Positions 17,850-27,122 of a DNA stretch of 64,000 nucleotides are shown here, one piece after another. Origin of the DNA: Betaproteobacteria bacterium (GTDB lineage: Bacteria > Pseudomonadota > Gammaproteobacteria > Burkholderiales > SG8-39). The notes below the pieces were generated by a model. The model did no database searches. It was given only the letters and a program-made list of their open reading frames with translations, and had not been told where the DNA came from. Both the position numbers and the translations under genes were made by a program. The stretch covers positions 36,581 to 100,580 of the forward strand of contig JACPYS010000037.1 in NCBI GenBank assembly GCA_016195915.1, in the 5' to 3' direction. How positions within the stretch are numbered: position 1 is the first letter of the stretch; each line of letters starts with the position of its first letter.

Positions 17850-19001
17850 ATGCTCGATCAGGACACGCAGGAATTCCGCGATCACGTCGCGCGCTGGGTG
17901 GACGAGCGGCTCGTGCCCCGGGCCGAGTCGCTGGACCGCAGCGGCGAGTTCCCGCACGATCTGTTCCGCGAGGCGGGCGAGCTCGGATACTTCGGCGTAA
18001 TGTATCCGGAGTCCTGCGGCGGGAGCGGGCTCGCAAACCCCTACACCTGCTTCGCCGTTCTGTGCGAGGAAGTTTCGCGCGGCTCGATGGGTTTCGCCGC
18101 GGGGGTGTGCATGCAGGGATCGACCGCGACCTACACGCTGTTCAAATGGGGCGGCAAGGCGCTGCGCGAGCGATTTCTGCTGCCCGCGTTGCGCGGCGAG
18201 AAAATTGCCGCGTTTGCGATCACCGAACCGAATGCAGGCTCGGATGCGGCATCGCTGCGCACGCGCGCGACCAAGGTCGAGGGCGGCTACGTGCTGAACG
18301 GGCGCAAGATCTTCACCACGCACGGCACCGTGGCCGACTTCATCACGGTGGTCGCGAGCACCGATCCCGGCAGAGGCCTCAAGGGGCTCGACCTGTTCGT
18401 CGTGGATACGGATACGCAGGGCTTTTCCGTAGGCCGCAAGCTCGAGAAGTTCACGATCCACTGCTCTGACACCGCCGAACTCTCGTTCGACAATGTGTTC
18501 GTGCCGGAGGAATGCCGCCTGGGCGGCGGTGAGGGGCGCGCGGAGGGCGGGGGCTTCCTGAATGCGTACAAATCGCTCACCGTGGACCGCGTATTCACCG
18601 CGGCGCTCGCAGTGGGCAACGCGCAGGCGGCCTACGACGCGGCGCTGCGCTACGCGAAGGAGCGCGTGCAGTTCGGCCAGCCGATCGGCAAGTTCCAGGC
18701 GGTGCAGTTCAAGCTGGTCGACATGCTCGCGACACTGGAACAGGCGAGACTCTACACCTACTATGTGGCCGGTCGCGCCGACCGCGACGAACCGATCACC
18801 ACCGAGGCAGCGCTCGCCAAGCTCGTCGCGGCCGACGGATGCAACGAGGTCTGCCAGAAGGCGCTTGCGATCTTCGGCGGCTACGGCCTGATGAACGAAT
18901 TCCCGCTGCAGCGTTTCCTGCGCGACTCCTACTTTCCGATCGTGGGCGGCGGCACCAGCGACATCATGCGCCTCATCATCGCGCGCCAGCTCGGGCTCTG
19001 A
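17850..19001 (+). CDS. Acyl-CoA dehydrogenase family protein
   Basis: This 383-residue FAD enzyme oxidises an acyl-CoA to the 2,3-enoyl-CoA. The start at 17850 gives MLDQDTQEFRDHVARWVDER, a normal N-terminus. The family signature AFAITEPNAGSDAASLRTRA lies near residue 123, YAKERVQFGQPIGKFQAVQF near 270, and the C-terminal LRDSYFPIVGGGTSDIMRL near 355. In the last motif the medium-chain-type catalytic Glu (EGTxE) is Gly, as in several other ACAD branches; the catalytic base is therefore not assigned. It is the last gene of the hyuAB operon, 8 bases after the SDR. Confidence 0.9.
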   Translation: MLDQDTQEFRDHVARWVDERLVPRAESLDRSGEFPHDLFREAGELGYFGVMYPESCGGSGLANPYTCFAVLCEEVSRGSMGFAAGVCMQGSTATYTLFKWGGKALRERFLLPALRGEKIAAFAITEPNAGSDAASLRTRATKVEGGYVLNGRKIFTTHGTVADFITVVASTDPGRGLKGLDLFVVDTDTQGFSVGRKLEKFTIHCSDTAELSFDNVFVPEECRLGGGEGRAEGGGFLNAYKSLTVDRVFTAALAVGNAQAAYDAALRYAKERVQFGQPIGKFQAVQFKLVDMLATLEQARLYTYYVAGRADRDEPITTEAALAKLVAADGCNEVCQKALAIFGGYGLMNEFPLQRFLRDSYFPIVGGGTSDIMRLIIARQLGL

Positions 19002-19014
19002 GCGCCGGGCGCGG

Positions 19015-20055
19015 CTACTCCCGCTGCGGCGCGTCCTGCGCGTACTTGGTCGCTTCCATCTGGTGCAAGGGGACCAGCATCCGGCGCACGAACAGCGAAT
19101 CGCGCACCCGCGGCGCAGGCACGGGCAGTTCCGCGGCCGACGGAGACGGCAGCCCGAGCAGCTTCCGGGCCAGCCGGACCTGGAGGTAATTGCGGAATTG
19201 CGCAGGCATCCATCCGTAGCGCGGATCGACGTCGATGTCATAGATGCAGGGCTTGCCCTCCCGCACGACGTAGGTGACTTGCGCCCAGCCGGCCCGGATC
19301 TGTTTGACCGCGCGCGCGAGTTCGTCCGCCACTGCGCCGCAGTCGCAGACCGACAGTTCCTCCATCCGCTCCTCGGTTCCATCGACATACGGCGCCGCGC
19401 AATTCAATGCGAGCAGGACTTCGCCATCGCAGAGAAAAGCCCGAATGAAACCCTGCTCCGGATGCGCTGCGAGCAGCACAGGCGGCTTGCCCGGGTCCAC
19501 ACAGTGCTTGCGCTGCTTTTCGAGAAACAACTGCCAGATCGCACGCCCGGTATCCGGGCGCCACATGACGTATCTGTGCTCTCCGCAAAAGCGCTCCGCG
19601 ACCGGCATGTCATTGCTGCACAGCCACGGGGGAACGAGCAATCCCGCGCGCTGCAATTCGGCGAACAGCCGCGCATTGGCGAATCCCAGCCGCAACGCGT
19701 GCCACGAATTGATCACGCGGATGCCTCGGCGTTCCTGGTCGCGCAGTACGCTTGCGAGAAAGCTCGAGCGCTGCTGATCGACGATGTAATCGATCTGCCA
19801 TACGCCCCAGTCGACGCTCGGCACGGCGCGCGGCACCAGCGGATCCTGAAAATCGAAGCCGGCAACCACGAGTTTGTCGAGCCCGCCGAGTTCCACGCCG
19901 GCCCAGACGATTCCGGATCGGCTCATCTCGACGCGGTCGCCCGCCGGAACCGACAGGTCGAAAATCGGGCACTGCGCGCCGGAAAACTCCGCGATCCGCG
20001 CGGCCAGCTCACGCGCGCAAGTATCGGCCGGGTCGGCCAATACCCCGATTTTCAC
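19015..20055 (-). CDS. Degenerate ATP-grasp-like protein coupled to a TolC gene
   Basis: A 346-residue protein of no clearly recognised family. Its architecture follows RimK-type ATP-grasp enzymes: an N-terminal Rossmann-like start (MKIGVLADPADTCARELAAR), then VINSWHALRLGFANARLFAE (the stretch that precedes the ATP-binding domain), RYVMWRPDTGRA where VVKP would be, FIRAFLCDGEVLLALN, and YDIDVDPRYGW where the D-x-NP metal motif would be. The nucleotide-binding Lys appears to be Arg and the metal-binding Asn is Asp. It may be a partner or pseudoenzyme of the clear ATP-grasp ligase at 36057-37064. Its ATG overlaps the stop of the upstream TolC-like gene by 4 bases (20052-20055), so it is the last gene of the export operon. 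Confidence 0.5.
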   Translation of the reverse strand: MKIGVLADPADTCARELAARIAEFSGAQCPIFDLSVPAGDRVEMSRSGIVWAGVELGGLDKLVVAGFDFQDPLVPRAVPSVDWGVWQIDYIVDQQRSSFLASVLRDQERRGIRVINSWHALRLGFANARLFAELQRAGLLVPPWLCSNDMPVAERFCGEHRYVMWRPDTGRAIWQLFLEKQRKHCVDPGKPPVLLAAHPEQGFIRAFLCDGEVLLALNCAAPYVDGTEERMEELSVCDCGAVADELARAVKQIRAGWAQVTYVVREGKPCIYDIDVDPRYGWMPAQFRNYLQVRLARKLLGLPSPSAAELPVPAPRVRDSLFVRRMLVPLHQMEATKYAQDAPQRE

Positions 20056-22004
20056 TGCTGTTCCGCGGCCCGTGCGATTGCGTCCGTGAGGAAGAATTTC
20101 AGCGCCTTGTTGGCGCCCAGCGTTGCGATGCGGTGGCGCTCGAAGTCGTTGAATGCACGCATCCCGGGGTAGCGGTCCGCGATCACGCCCTGCGCTCCGA
20201 GCAGGCGCGACTGCGCCCGGCGAACGTCGATCTGCGCGTTGATGACCGCCAGCCTGGCCGCAAGCACATCGCGCCGGTTGCGGTTCAACTCGACCTGGCT
20301 CACGAATTCCCCGATGTGAAACTTCCTGTCAACGAGTTGATAGGCGAACTCGGAAAGCTTCAGGGCTTCCTGGGCTTCCTGCACGCGCGACACCGAGCTG
20401 AAATACGCCGCATAGGCGTCATTCGCTTCCCGGATCACGTCGTTGGCGGTAATCCGCGCTGCATACTCGCTCGCGGTGACGTTCGTATTGGCCGTGCTCA
20501 ATGCGGCATGTGCCGCCCGCCGGCCCACCGGGTTCACGTACGTCAGCGAGCGGCTGAAGCTTTTCGAGTCGGGCTGGCCGAGGTGATTGAACGACTGCGA
20601 CAGTGTCTTGTAGCCGTACGTGGAAGCGCTCTGGCTGTACGTTCCCGACAGGTTCGCGCTGACGTCCGGCTTGATGCCCTGCTCCGCAAATCTCGCACCC
20701 ATTTTGCTCAACTCGGAATCCACCTTCCTCGACATCAGCTCGGGGCGATGCGAGAGCGACATCTGCTGGATGTCATCGAGCCTTGGTTGCGGAAATTCGG
20801 CGCCGGGCACGGAAAATCCCGCCGGAAAAAGGATCTGGTCGGCAATTTTGGCAGGGTCGTCCTCGATCAGAGCGGACAAGGTCGTCGATACCGTGTAATA
20901 GTTGCGCAGCGCCAATTCCTCCTCGACGCGCGCGCGCGCCAGCTCCGCGTCCCCCTGCGACTTGTCGAACTGGCTGATCACTTCCTGCTTGAACAGCCGC
21001 TCGAAGCTGGGGGCGAGCGACTCGACGAGTTTCCTGTTCTCCGTCGTCGCCGCAAGACTCTCGGCGCTTTCCACCAGATCCCAGTAGGCGAGGTCGATCT
21101 GCAGCAGAATGCTGTTGATCACGGATTTCACGTCCCAGAACGCCCGCTCGGTGCTCTTTTCGACGAGCTTGATGGCGTAATCTCCGGGTGCAAACTCCCC
21201 GAACCCCTTGGTGCCGGGTAACGGCAGGCTCAATTGCGCGAACACACTGGACGCCCATGGCGCCTCGTAGGTGTAGGACTGCCCTCCCACCGAATAGAAG
21301 GACTTGTTGTACGTCGTGCTCTCGGAGAGGCGCAATACCGGCCCCCAGGGAAGTTGCTGCGTTACGTCGACGGTCGCCGTCTTGACCCTGTTGATTCCGG
21401 GCTGCGAATCCGGGTCGGGGGCAGCTCGAATGGGGCCGTTCAGCGTCGTGCTCGACCCGGGCACCGAAAAGCAGATCTGCGTCACGTCGGGCTTGTTGTT
21501 GGTCGCCGCCGTGGGCGACGTGATGATTCCCTGACAGGCGCCCTGCACGAAGGTCATGCGCGTGATCTGCCCGGTCATCGAACGCCCGAACTGGTTCGTC
21601 TCGGACTGGGACACCGTGACCTGGACCACCGGATCGAAAACCGCGCGCGCTTCCAGCAGCGCCGCTTCGACCAGAAGCGGCTGGCGCCCCGCGAGGCGGA
21701 TACTCAGGTTCTTCTTCAGTCCGAGCATCACCGCGTCGGTGGCGCTGACGTAACGCCAGGTCCTGCGCGCCACGGCGCCTTGCGCGTCGCCGGCAATGCG
21801 AGGTTGTACCAGGGCGCGCAACTTCTCCTCTCGCTCCGTGAGGGGCGGCGCGAGCATTTCGGGCAGCGAAGCCCCGCGCTCGGGGGTGGCACCACCAGCC
21901 GGGCTCGCCGGCTGTGGTGGCGCTGTCTCATCGGCCGCGAAGCTGACGACGGCCACTGCCGTCAGGCACAGGGCAAACCCCGCAGTAAAGCCTGCTGCCC
22001 TCAT
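20052..22004 (-). CDS. TolC-like outer membrane efflux protein (third of three)
   Basis: This 650-residue outer membrane channel protein has a clear signal peptide (MRAAGFTAGFALCLTAVAVV, cleaved near SFAADE). A long periplasmic helical barrel follows with the conserved LAYWDLVESAESLAATTENR stretch and a second repeat near SDYAARITANDVIREANDAY. It is much longer than E. coli TolC (about 470 mature residues) because of insertions in the first repeat (residues about 100-230). It overlaps the upstream TolC-like gene by 4 bases (22001-22004) and the downstream ATP-grasp-like gene by 4 bases, so it is embedded in the export operon. It would form the outer membrane exit for the HlyD/ABC exporter. 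Confidence 0.88.
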   Translation of the reverse strand: MRAAGFTAGFALCLTAVAVVSFAADETAPPQPASPAGGATPERGASLPEMLAPPLTEREEKLRALVQPRIAGDAQGAVARRTWRYVSATDAVMLGLKKNLSIRLAGRQPLLVEAALLEARAVFDPVVQVTVSQSETNQFGRSMTGQITRMTFVQGACQGIITSPTAATNNKPDVTQICFSVPGSSTTLNGPIRAAPDPDSQPGINRVKTATVDVTQQLPWGPVLRLSESTTYNKSFYSVGGQSYTYEAPWASSVFAQLSLPLPGTKGFGEFAPGDYAIKLVEKSTERAFWDVKSVINSILLQIDLAYWDLVESAESLAATTENRKLVESLAPSFERLFKQEVISQFDKSQGDAELARARVEEELALRNYYTVSTTLSALIEDDPAKIADQILFPAGFSVPGAEFPQPRLDDIQQMSLSHRPELMSRKVDSELSKMGARFAEQGIKPDVSANLSGTYSQSASTYGYKTLSQSFNHLGQPDSKSFSRSLTYVNPVGRRAAHAALSTANTNVTASEYAARITANDVIREANDAYAAYFSSVSRVQEAQEALKLSEFAYQLVDRKFHIGEFVSQVELNRNRRDVLAARLAVINAQIDVRRAQSRLLGAQGVIADRYPGMRAFNDFERHRIATLGANKALKFFLTDAIARAAEQQ

Positions 22005-23815
22005 TTTCCGCTCCCCTCGCCGTAGCGTTGCGCCAGCGATCCGATCGCCGCATGCACGGCGGCCTCCGAAATCTTCCTGCCCAACAGCGTCGTCTGGTAT
22101 TCGAGATCGGCATTGAGCAATTCAATGCTCTTTACGATGACCTCGAAATCGCTGACGACACCGAGCGTGCGCTGTCTCTCCGCACGCTCGAAAACCCGCG
22201 CAGCCAGGTCGCGCGACTGCGACGCGAGTTCGGTGCGCTGCCGCGCGCTTTGCAGGTTCGTCACCGCAAGGGTCACCTGGCTAGCGACACTGCGGCGGGT
22301 CTGGCCGAGCAGGATCTCCTGCTGGCGCAGACGCGCCGCGGCCTGGAGGAAATTCGCGTTTGCGGCGCGATTGTCCCACGGCCGCGTGTAATTCAACGAA
22401 TAGTTCTGCGTCTTGCTGTCGGGTTTCATTACCTGGCCGAACGCTTCCAACGCATTGTCGTAGCCGAATACCGAGTTGCTCTGGTTCCTGCTGAAGCTCG
22501 CCGTGGCGCTGAGGTCGGGTCCCAGTTGCACCCGGCTTTGTTCGTGCAGGACGGCTGCAATGCTCCTGTTAACCTCGGCGAGACGGATGCGCGGATTGCG
22601 CTCGGCACCCTGCTGCAGCGCCTCTTGCCGCTCGATCGGCGCGCTCTCTGCAAGCCTGGCTTCGTAACACGCCGGCAGCAGGATCGTGTCCTTGTCGAGA
22701 TCCAGCAGATTGGTCAGTGCGTTCGATGCCGCAAGGTAATTGTTCAGCGCCTCCTGCTCCTGGCGTCTGAGCGTCGAGGTCTGCGCATCGACTTTGGCCT
22801 TGTCGTAACGGGTTGCTTCCTGCGATGCGAACAACCGGTCGGTCTTCGCAGCCAGCGCGCGCACCCGCTCGCGCGTCTCGACCGTCGCCTCGTAAATCTT
22901 CTTGCGCAATACCAGGTTCCAATACCCTTGCTCGACCTGCAGCAGCGTGTCGTTGATGAGCGAGGCGATTTGCCAGAATGCCGTCTGCTGGCCGGTGTCG
23001 GCGATGCGCAGCGCGACGTCCGCCGCGGCGTAGTCGCCGAAAAACCTGCTGCCCGGAAGCGGCGCGGTAATCCCCGCATTGAACTGATTGGTCCACGGCC
23101 GCCCGTATGAACCGACCACGTCGAAGCCGATGTTCTCGAGGAACTTGTTGTCCTTGTAGATCAGGCTGTCCGTGGCAAACGCGGTGATGCCCTTCGGGAA
23201 CAGCATGCTCATCTGCCCGCTGTAGGTCTCGCTGATATTGTCGCCGGTGGGCGAGGACTTGCTGGCCTCGATTTCCGTCGGAGCAAATCCGGCGGCCCTG
23301 CCCTGGTCGAAGGTCATCGAGAACACGCCCTTGGTCGCGAGGGTCCTGGTGCAGACTCCACTCGCATCGCAAGTGATCGGGCCCCTGAACTCCAGGTCGG
23401 TCAAGGTTCGGTTGATGACGAAGCTCCGGTCGCGCGCGGCCGAGAGGGTGACCACCGGGTCGAACAGCGCAAGCGCCTGCTGCAGCGCCGCTGCACTCAG
23501 GTCTTTGCTCAACTGCGTGCTCTGGATGCTCAGGTTCCTGCGCAGCGCCGTCAGCGCGCTCTGGCCCTGATCGATCTCGAGCCACTGGACCTTGTCGGCG
23601 GAGCGACCCCGCTCAGCCAGGAATTTCTGCTCCAGCGCCGCCTTGATCGGCAGCTTGCCGACGCCCGCCTGCTTCGCCGACTCTCCGGGGTTCTGCGGCT
23701 GTGGCTGCCCCGACACCATTCCGGCCGGCATCAGGGCCAGCGCGAATACGATGCATGCGATGCCCGGCAGCGTCGCACGTGACTGGTTCCTCGCCGGCTT
23801 CATCGCGATCGGCAT
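22001..23815 (-). CDS. TolC-like outer membrane efflux protein (second of three)
   Basis: A TolC-family protein of 604 residues if started at the ATG at 23815 (MPIAMKPARNQSRATLPGIA), followed by a signal peptide core ACIVFALALMPAGMVSG. The frame is open for 33 more codons upstream but that part overlaps the previous gene and looks non-coding. Typical features are QGYWNLVLRKKIYEATVETR and late QVTLAVTNLQSARQRTELAS helices. The three paralogues share family features and order but are clearly diverged, so the duplication is old. It lies between the first and third copies and is translationally coupled to the third. Confidence 0.87.
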   Translation of the reverse strand: MPIAMKPARNQSRATLPGIACIVFALALMPAGMVSGQPQPQNPGESAKQAGVGKLPIKAALEQKFLAERGRSADKVQWLEIDQGQSALTALRRNLSIQSTQLSKDLSAAALQQALALFDPVVTLSAARDRSFVINRTLTDLEFRGPITCDASGVCTRTLATKGVFSMTFDQGRAAGFAPTEIEASKSSPTGDNISETYSGQMSMLFPKGITAFATDSLIYKDNKFLENIGFDVVGSYGRPWTNQFNAGITAPLPGSRFFGDYAAADVALRIADTGQQTAFWQIASLINDTLLQVEQGYWNLVLRKKIYEATVETRERVRALAAKTDRLFASQEATRYDKAKVDAQTSTLRRQEQEALNNYLAASNALTNLLDLDKDTILLPACYEARLAESAPIERQEALQQGAERNPRIRLAEVNRSIAAVLHEQSRVQLGPDLSATASFSRNQSNSVFGYDNALEAFGQVMKPDSKTQNYSLNYTRPWDNRAANANFLQAAARLRQQEILLGQTRRSVASQVTLAVTNLQSARQRTELASQSRDLAARVFERAERQRTLGVVSDFEVIVKSIELLNADLEYQTTLLGRKISEAAVHAAIGSLAQRYGEGSGK

Positions 23816-23834
23816 CCCGTGACCCTGTGCGCGC

Positions 23835-25730
23835 TCATTCGTTGACGCTCGCAGACAACAAGTTTTGCGCCGCGAGGAACCGCGCGACGTTCTTGCGGTA
23901 TTGCACCAGTGCATCGGCGTGGTTCAATTGCGCCTGCAGCAGGTCGTTCTGTATCTCGAGCAGCATGAATTCTGTCACGAGATTGAGCGCCCTGCGCCTT
24001 GTCGCCGCCTGAAACGCGTCCTCCGCAAGGTTCATGTTTACGCGCGAAATCTCGATTTGCTTCTGCGCGCTTTGCAGTGCGTCGATCGAGGCCGTCAACT
24101 GCTGCACCGCCTGATTCCTCGTTTGCGCAAGCTGGTCGCGCGCCTGCATCACGCCGACGCGTGCCTGGCTCAACGCCGCTTTCAGCGCCTCGTTGCCGAT
24201 CGGAATGCGTACCGTGACGCCGAGCACGGCCGTGCGGACGTCCGGATTGAAGATGTTGCCGATGGAATTGCCGAAATTCGGATAGCCGAACACGGAGTTG
24301 CTCTGTCCGAAGCTGACGCTGGCGTTCAGCAGAACGTCGGGTTTCACGTCGTTCGCGCGATGGTTCAGGGTGATCCGGCTTTCCTCGAGCAGGGCCTCGG
24401 TGCGCTTGACGTCGGCGTTGCGCTCCATCGCATTGCGCATCGCCGCGTTCAGATCGACGCTTGGCGCCTGTTCCAGCGACTGCTGGTACGCGACCGGCAG
24501 CAGCAGGTCCTGAACGTCGCCGTCGAGCAGGTTGGACAGCGCCTCGGAGGCGGATGCCAGCCCGTTCCACGCCAGCGCTTCCCTGCCGAGCGTGTTGGCG
24601 AGACGCGCGTCGATCTGGTTCATTGAATACTCGTTGACTTCACCGAGCTTGTAGGACGATTGCGCGCGCTTGCGCAGTTGCTCGAGTATGGCCTTCTGCT
24701 CCAGCGCGATCTGGAGCACCCTCAGGCTTCCCACCAGGTCCCAGTACGCGTTGTCGACCGCGAGCAGGGTGGATTCCGTGACCGCCCCGAATTCGAAGCC
24801 CGATCGCGCCACCCGCAACTGGCCGAGTTTCACGTCGGTCGCCTGCTGGGTGCCATACGGACCGAAATTCCTGCCGAATGGCAGCGAAGTGGCAAATCCC
24901 ATCGACAATGTCGACGTGTAGGCGAGGTTCGGGGGGACGAACGCGAAGTCGGTTGCACTCAATGTGACAAACGGACTCTGCCTCGGACGGTAGCTCGTCT
25001 GAAATGCAAGCGATAGCGAAGCGCCGTATTCCAGCGGTTTCGCGGCCTGCGCGAAGAAACCGATGGTCTCGTCGGGTCGCCGTCCACGGAAGCTCGCGAA
25101 TTCGACGGCGGAGGAGACGGTAGGCGTGCAGGTCGGATTGCCTTCCGCGACCCCCGCAACCGGCTGGCCGTCGACGGACAGGTTGCACGTGGAGATCTGC
25201 TGCCCGGGCGTTGTCGTCCCGTTCTGCAGCGCGCGCTCGAACGCTTTCTGAAACGCATCGAAATCGGGCTCCTGGCGCCGCGTTCGCGTAATCAACTCGG
25301 GACGATCGCGAGTTACGCCTCTTGCGTAACTCGCTCCCACACTGGTGACGGGGTCGAACGCCGCTTGTGTCGCCAGCGCCAGCGCCTCCGTTTCGGCGGA
25401 AACCTGCTTTTGAAACTGCAAACCGGGGTTGCGCCGCAGCCCGAGCTGCATCGCCTCGCGGTAGGTGAGGGGCGCTACGTTCCGCCCCGCCAGGATGGGC
25501 TGCGCCCCTCCCGGGCCCTGGGCAGCCGTATTGCGAACGACATCGGTGATGCGCGCTTCCGATTCAGGGGAAAGCGGGTTGATGCTCGATTCACTTCGCG
25601 CCTTGGCGCCGGCAGCACTCTGCGCATGGCAGGAACCGATCTGCCCCGACACGATCAAGACCGCACCTGTCAGATAAATCAGGCAGCGTCTTATGGTGCG
25701 CACGGGATCAGGTTGCAGCGATCGGGCCAC
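23835..25730 (-). CDS. TolC-like outer membrane efflux protein (first of three)
   Basis: This 631-residue protein has an N-terminal hydrophobic segment (LIYLTGAVLIVSGQIGSCHA) that serves as signal peptide. The outer membrane efflux domain contains NAYWDLVGSLRVLQIALEQK and a second repeat with QLTASIDALQSAQKQIEISR. It is preceded by the FHA protein gene (24 bases upstream) and followed 19 bases later by the second TolC paralogue. Three TolC-like genes in a row could form alternative or mixed trimers, or each could serve a different cargo. Confidence 0.88.
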   Translation of the reverse strand: MARSLQPDPVRTIRRCLIYLTGAVLIVSGQIGSCHAQSAAGAKARSESSINPLSPESEARITDVVRNTAAQGPGGAQPILAGRNVAPLTYREAMQLGLRRNPGLQFQKQVSAETEALALATQAAFDPVTSVGASYARGVTRDRPELITRTRRQEPDFDAFQKAFERALQNGTTTPGQQISTCNLSVDGQPVAGVAEGNPTCTPTVSSAVEFASFRGRRPDETIGFFAQAAKPLEYGASLSLAFQTSYRPRQSPFVTLSATDFAFVPPNLAYTSTLSMGFATSLPFGRNFGPYGTQQATDVKLGQLRVARSGFEFGAVTESTLLAVDNAYWDLVGSLRVLQIALEQKAILEQLRKRAQSSYKLGEVNEYSMNQIDARLANTLGREALAWNGLASASEALSNLLDGDVQDLLLPVAYQQSLEQAPSVDLNAAMRNAMERNADVKRTEALLEESRITLNHRANDVKPDVLLNASVSFGQSNSVFGYPNFGNSIGNIFNPDVRTAVLGVTVRIPIGNEALKAALSQARVGVMQARDQLAQTRNQAVQQLTASIDALQSAQKQIEISRVNMNLAEDAFQAATRRRALNLVTEFMLLEIQNDLLQAQLNHADALVQYRKNVARFLAAQNLLSASVNE

Positions 25731-25754
25731 ACGGCGCTCGGACGGCAGCTCGGA

Positions 25755-27035
25755 TTACTTGGAAGCCATCCGCAAGGCGAGTTCCCAGCGCTCGACCAAC
25801 CGGATGTCCTGGCTGCCCTGCTCCAGCAGGCGAGCCAGATACGGATAACGCACGAGATCCATGTTTACCGCCTTCTGGTATTTCCCGAAATCCGCCTTCA
25901 TCTTGAGCAATTCGTCGAGCTGCGCCGGCGCCGGCGCCGCGTCCTTTTTCTGCGGGTCCGGATACTTCTTCGCGAATCCTGCGAATGCCACGGTCGGCTC
26001 CATCGCGGAAAGCAGGTTTTCCGCCTCCGTATCCGGGCCGCCGTCAGCGGATTTGCGCTGTACGCCGGCCAACTTCCGCCGCGTAGCGTCTATGGCATCG
26101 CGCGCGCCGGCCAGATTGCCCGATGCCATTGCTTCGTGGAAGCTGCGCTCGAACTCCAGCACGATGACGCGCCCAAGCAAGATGCCCAATTCGGGCTTGT
26201 CCGGCGCATCCGTAATCGCCGCCAACAGCTCCTGCCTGAGTTTGTCCAAGGCCTTGCGCTCATCGCCGAAACGTTTCGGGTCTTCGGTGACCGCCGCGTC
26301 GCGCACGAACCGGTTGACGGCGTCGCGCTTGGTTTCGACGATGTTGCTTTCCTTGAGCATGCCGTACCCGAAGTACAGGCCTCCCAACATGAGCGCCCCA
26401 AGGAGGATGAAGAAAACGGTCTTGCCCACCGGAAGTTTCGGGCGCGGCGCGAGTTCCGCTGCATCCATCACGGTCGTTTGATCAATTTGCGCGCGCCCGC
26501 CGCCCGTTGCCACGGGTTTAGCGGCTGGTTTCGCAACGGGAGTGGGCGGTTTTTTCGAAGCCTCGGGAGCCGCGTCAGCCGGCTCCTTGGCGTCCTGCGC
26601 AGCCAGCAGCTTGGTCGACGCACGCACGTCGCCGAACATCATCGTCTTTTCTGTTTCACCCTCGCCGAGCGAGCGGAAACGGTCCAGTCCGGCGCCAGCG
26701 CCGGGTGCTTCCGGGCGCTCGATGTCGAAACGGAACGGCAGGTCCCCCAGCTTGATCATGTCGCCGGAGTTCAGCTTGACATCGGTTACGCGTTTTCCGT
26801 TGACAAATACTCCGTTGCTGCTGTTGAGATCCCGGAGTCCCCACCCGCCGTCCACCGGATAGAACACGGCGTGCTTGCGCGAGACTTTCGTCGTGGCCGC
26901 TTCGATGTCTACGAATATCGCATTGCGCTTCTCGCGCCCTATGACATGCTCCTGATCGCCCTCGAGTACGACAGACAGTCCCTTCTGCGCAGCCGCGAGC
27001 GTGCTGTCGTCGAGACAGACAAGTTTCGCCTTCAT
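25755..27035 (-). CDS. FHA-domain protein with a single membrane segment
   Basis: This 426-residue protein starts at the ATG at 27035, chosen because GGAGGG lies 8 bases upstream. The FHA phosphothreonine-binding domain spans about residues 20-105, with GR (33-34), SRKH (52-55) and NSSNGVFVNG (71-80). A Pro/Ala/Lys-rich linker (about 105-200) follows, then one transmembrane helix (VFFILLGALMLGGLYFGYGM, about 207-226), then a helical C-terminal region probably in the periplasm. It would read a phosphorylated partner in the cytoplasm. It sits between the exporter ABC gene and the TolC genes; a regulatory or scaffolding role in export is inferred. No Ser/Thr kinase gene is seen in the window. 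Confidence 0.85.
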   Translation of the reverse strand: MKAKLVCLDDSTLAAAQKGLSVVLEGDQEHVIGREKRNAIFVDIEAATTKVSRKHAVFYPVDGGWGLRDLNSSNGVFVNGKRVTDVKLNSGDMIKLGDLPFRFDIERPEAPGAGAGLDRFRSLGEGETEKTMMFGDVRASTKLLAAQDAKEPADAAPEASKKPPTPVAKPAAKPVATGGGRAQIDQTTVMDAAELAPRPKLPVGKTVFFILLGALMLGGLYFGYGMLKESNIVETKRDAVNRFVRDAAVTEDPKRFGDERKALDKLRQELLAAITDAPDKPELGILLGRVIVLEFERSFHEAMASGNLAGARDAIDATRRKLAGVQRKSADGGPDTEAENLLSAMEPTVAFAGFAKKYPDPQKKDAAPAPAQLDELLKMKADFGKYQKAVNMDLVRYPYLARLLEQGSQDIRLVERWELALRMASK

Positions 27036-27122
27036 GTTCTCTTCCCTCCGGCCACGCGCGCCGAAGCCGCGGTGGCTCTGCATACATTAGTCATGACTTC
27101 GGCACTCATGCGGCAACAACGA

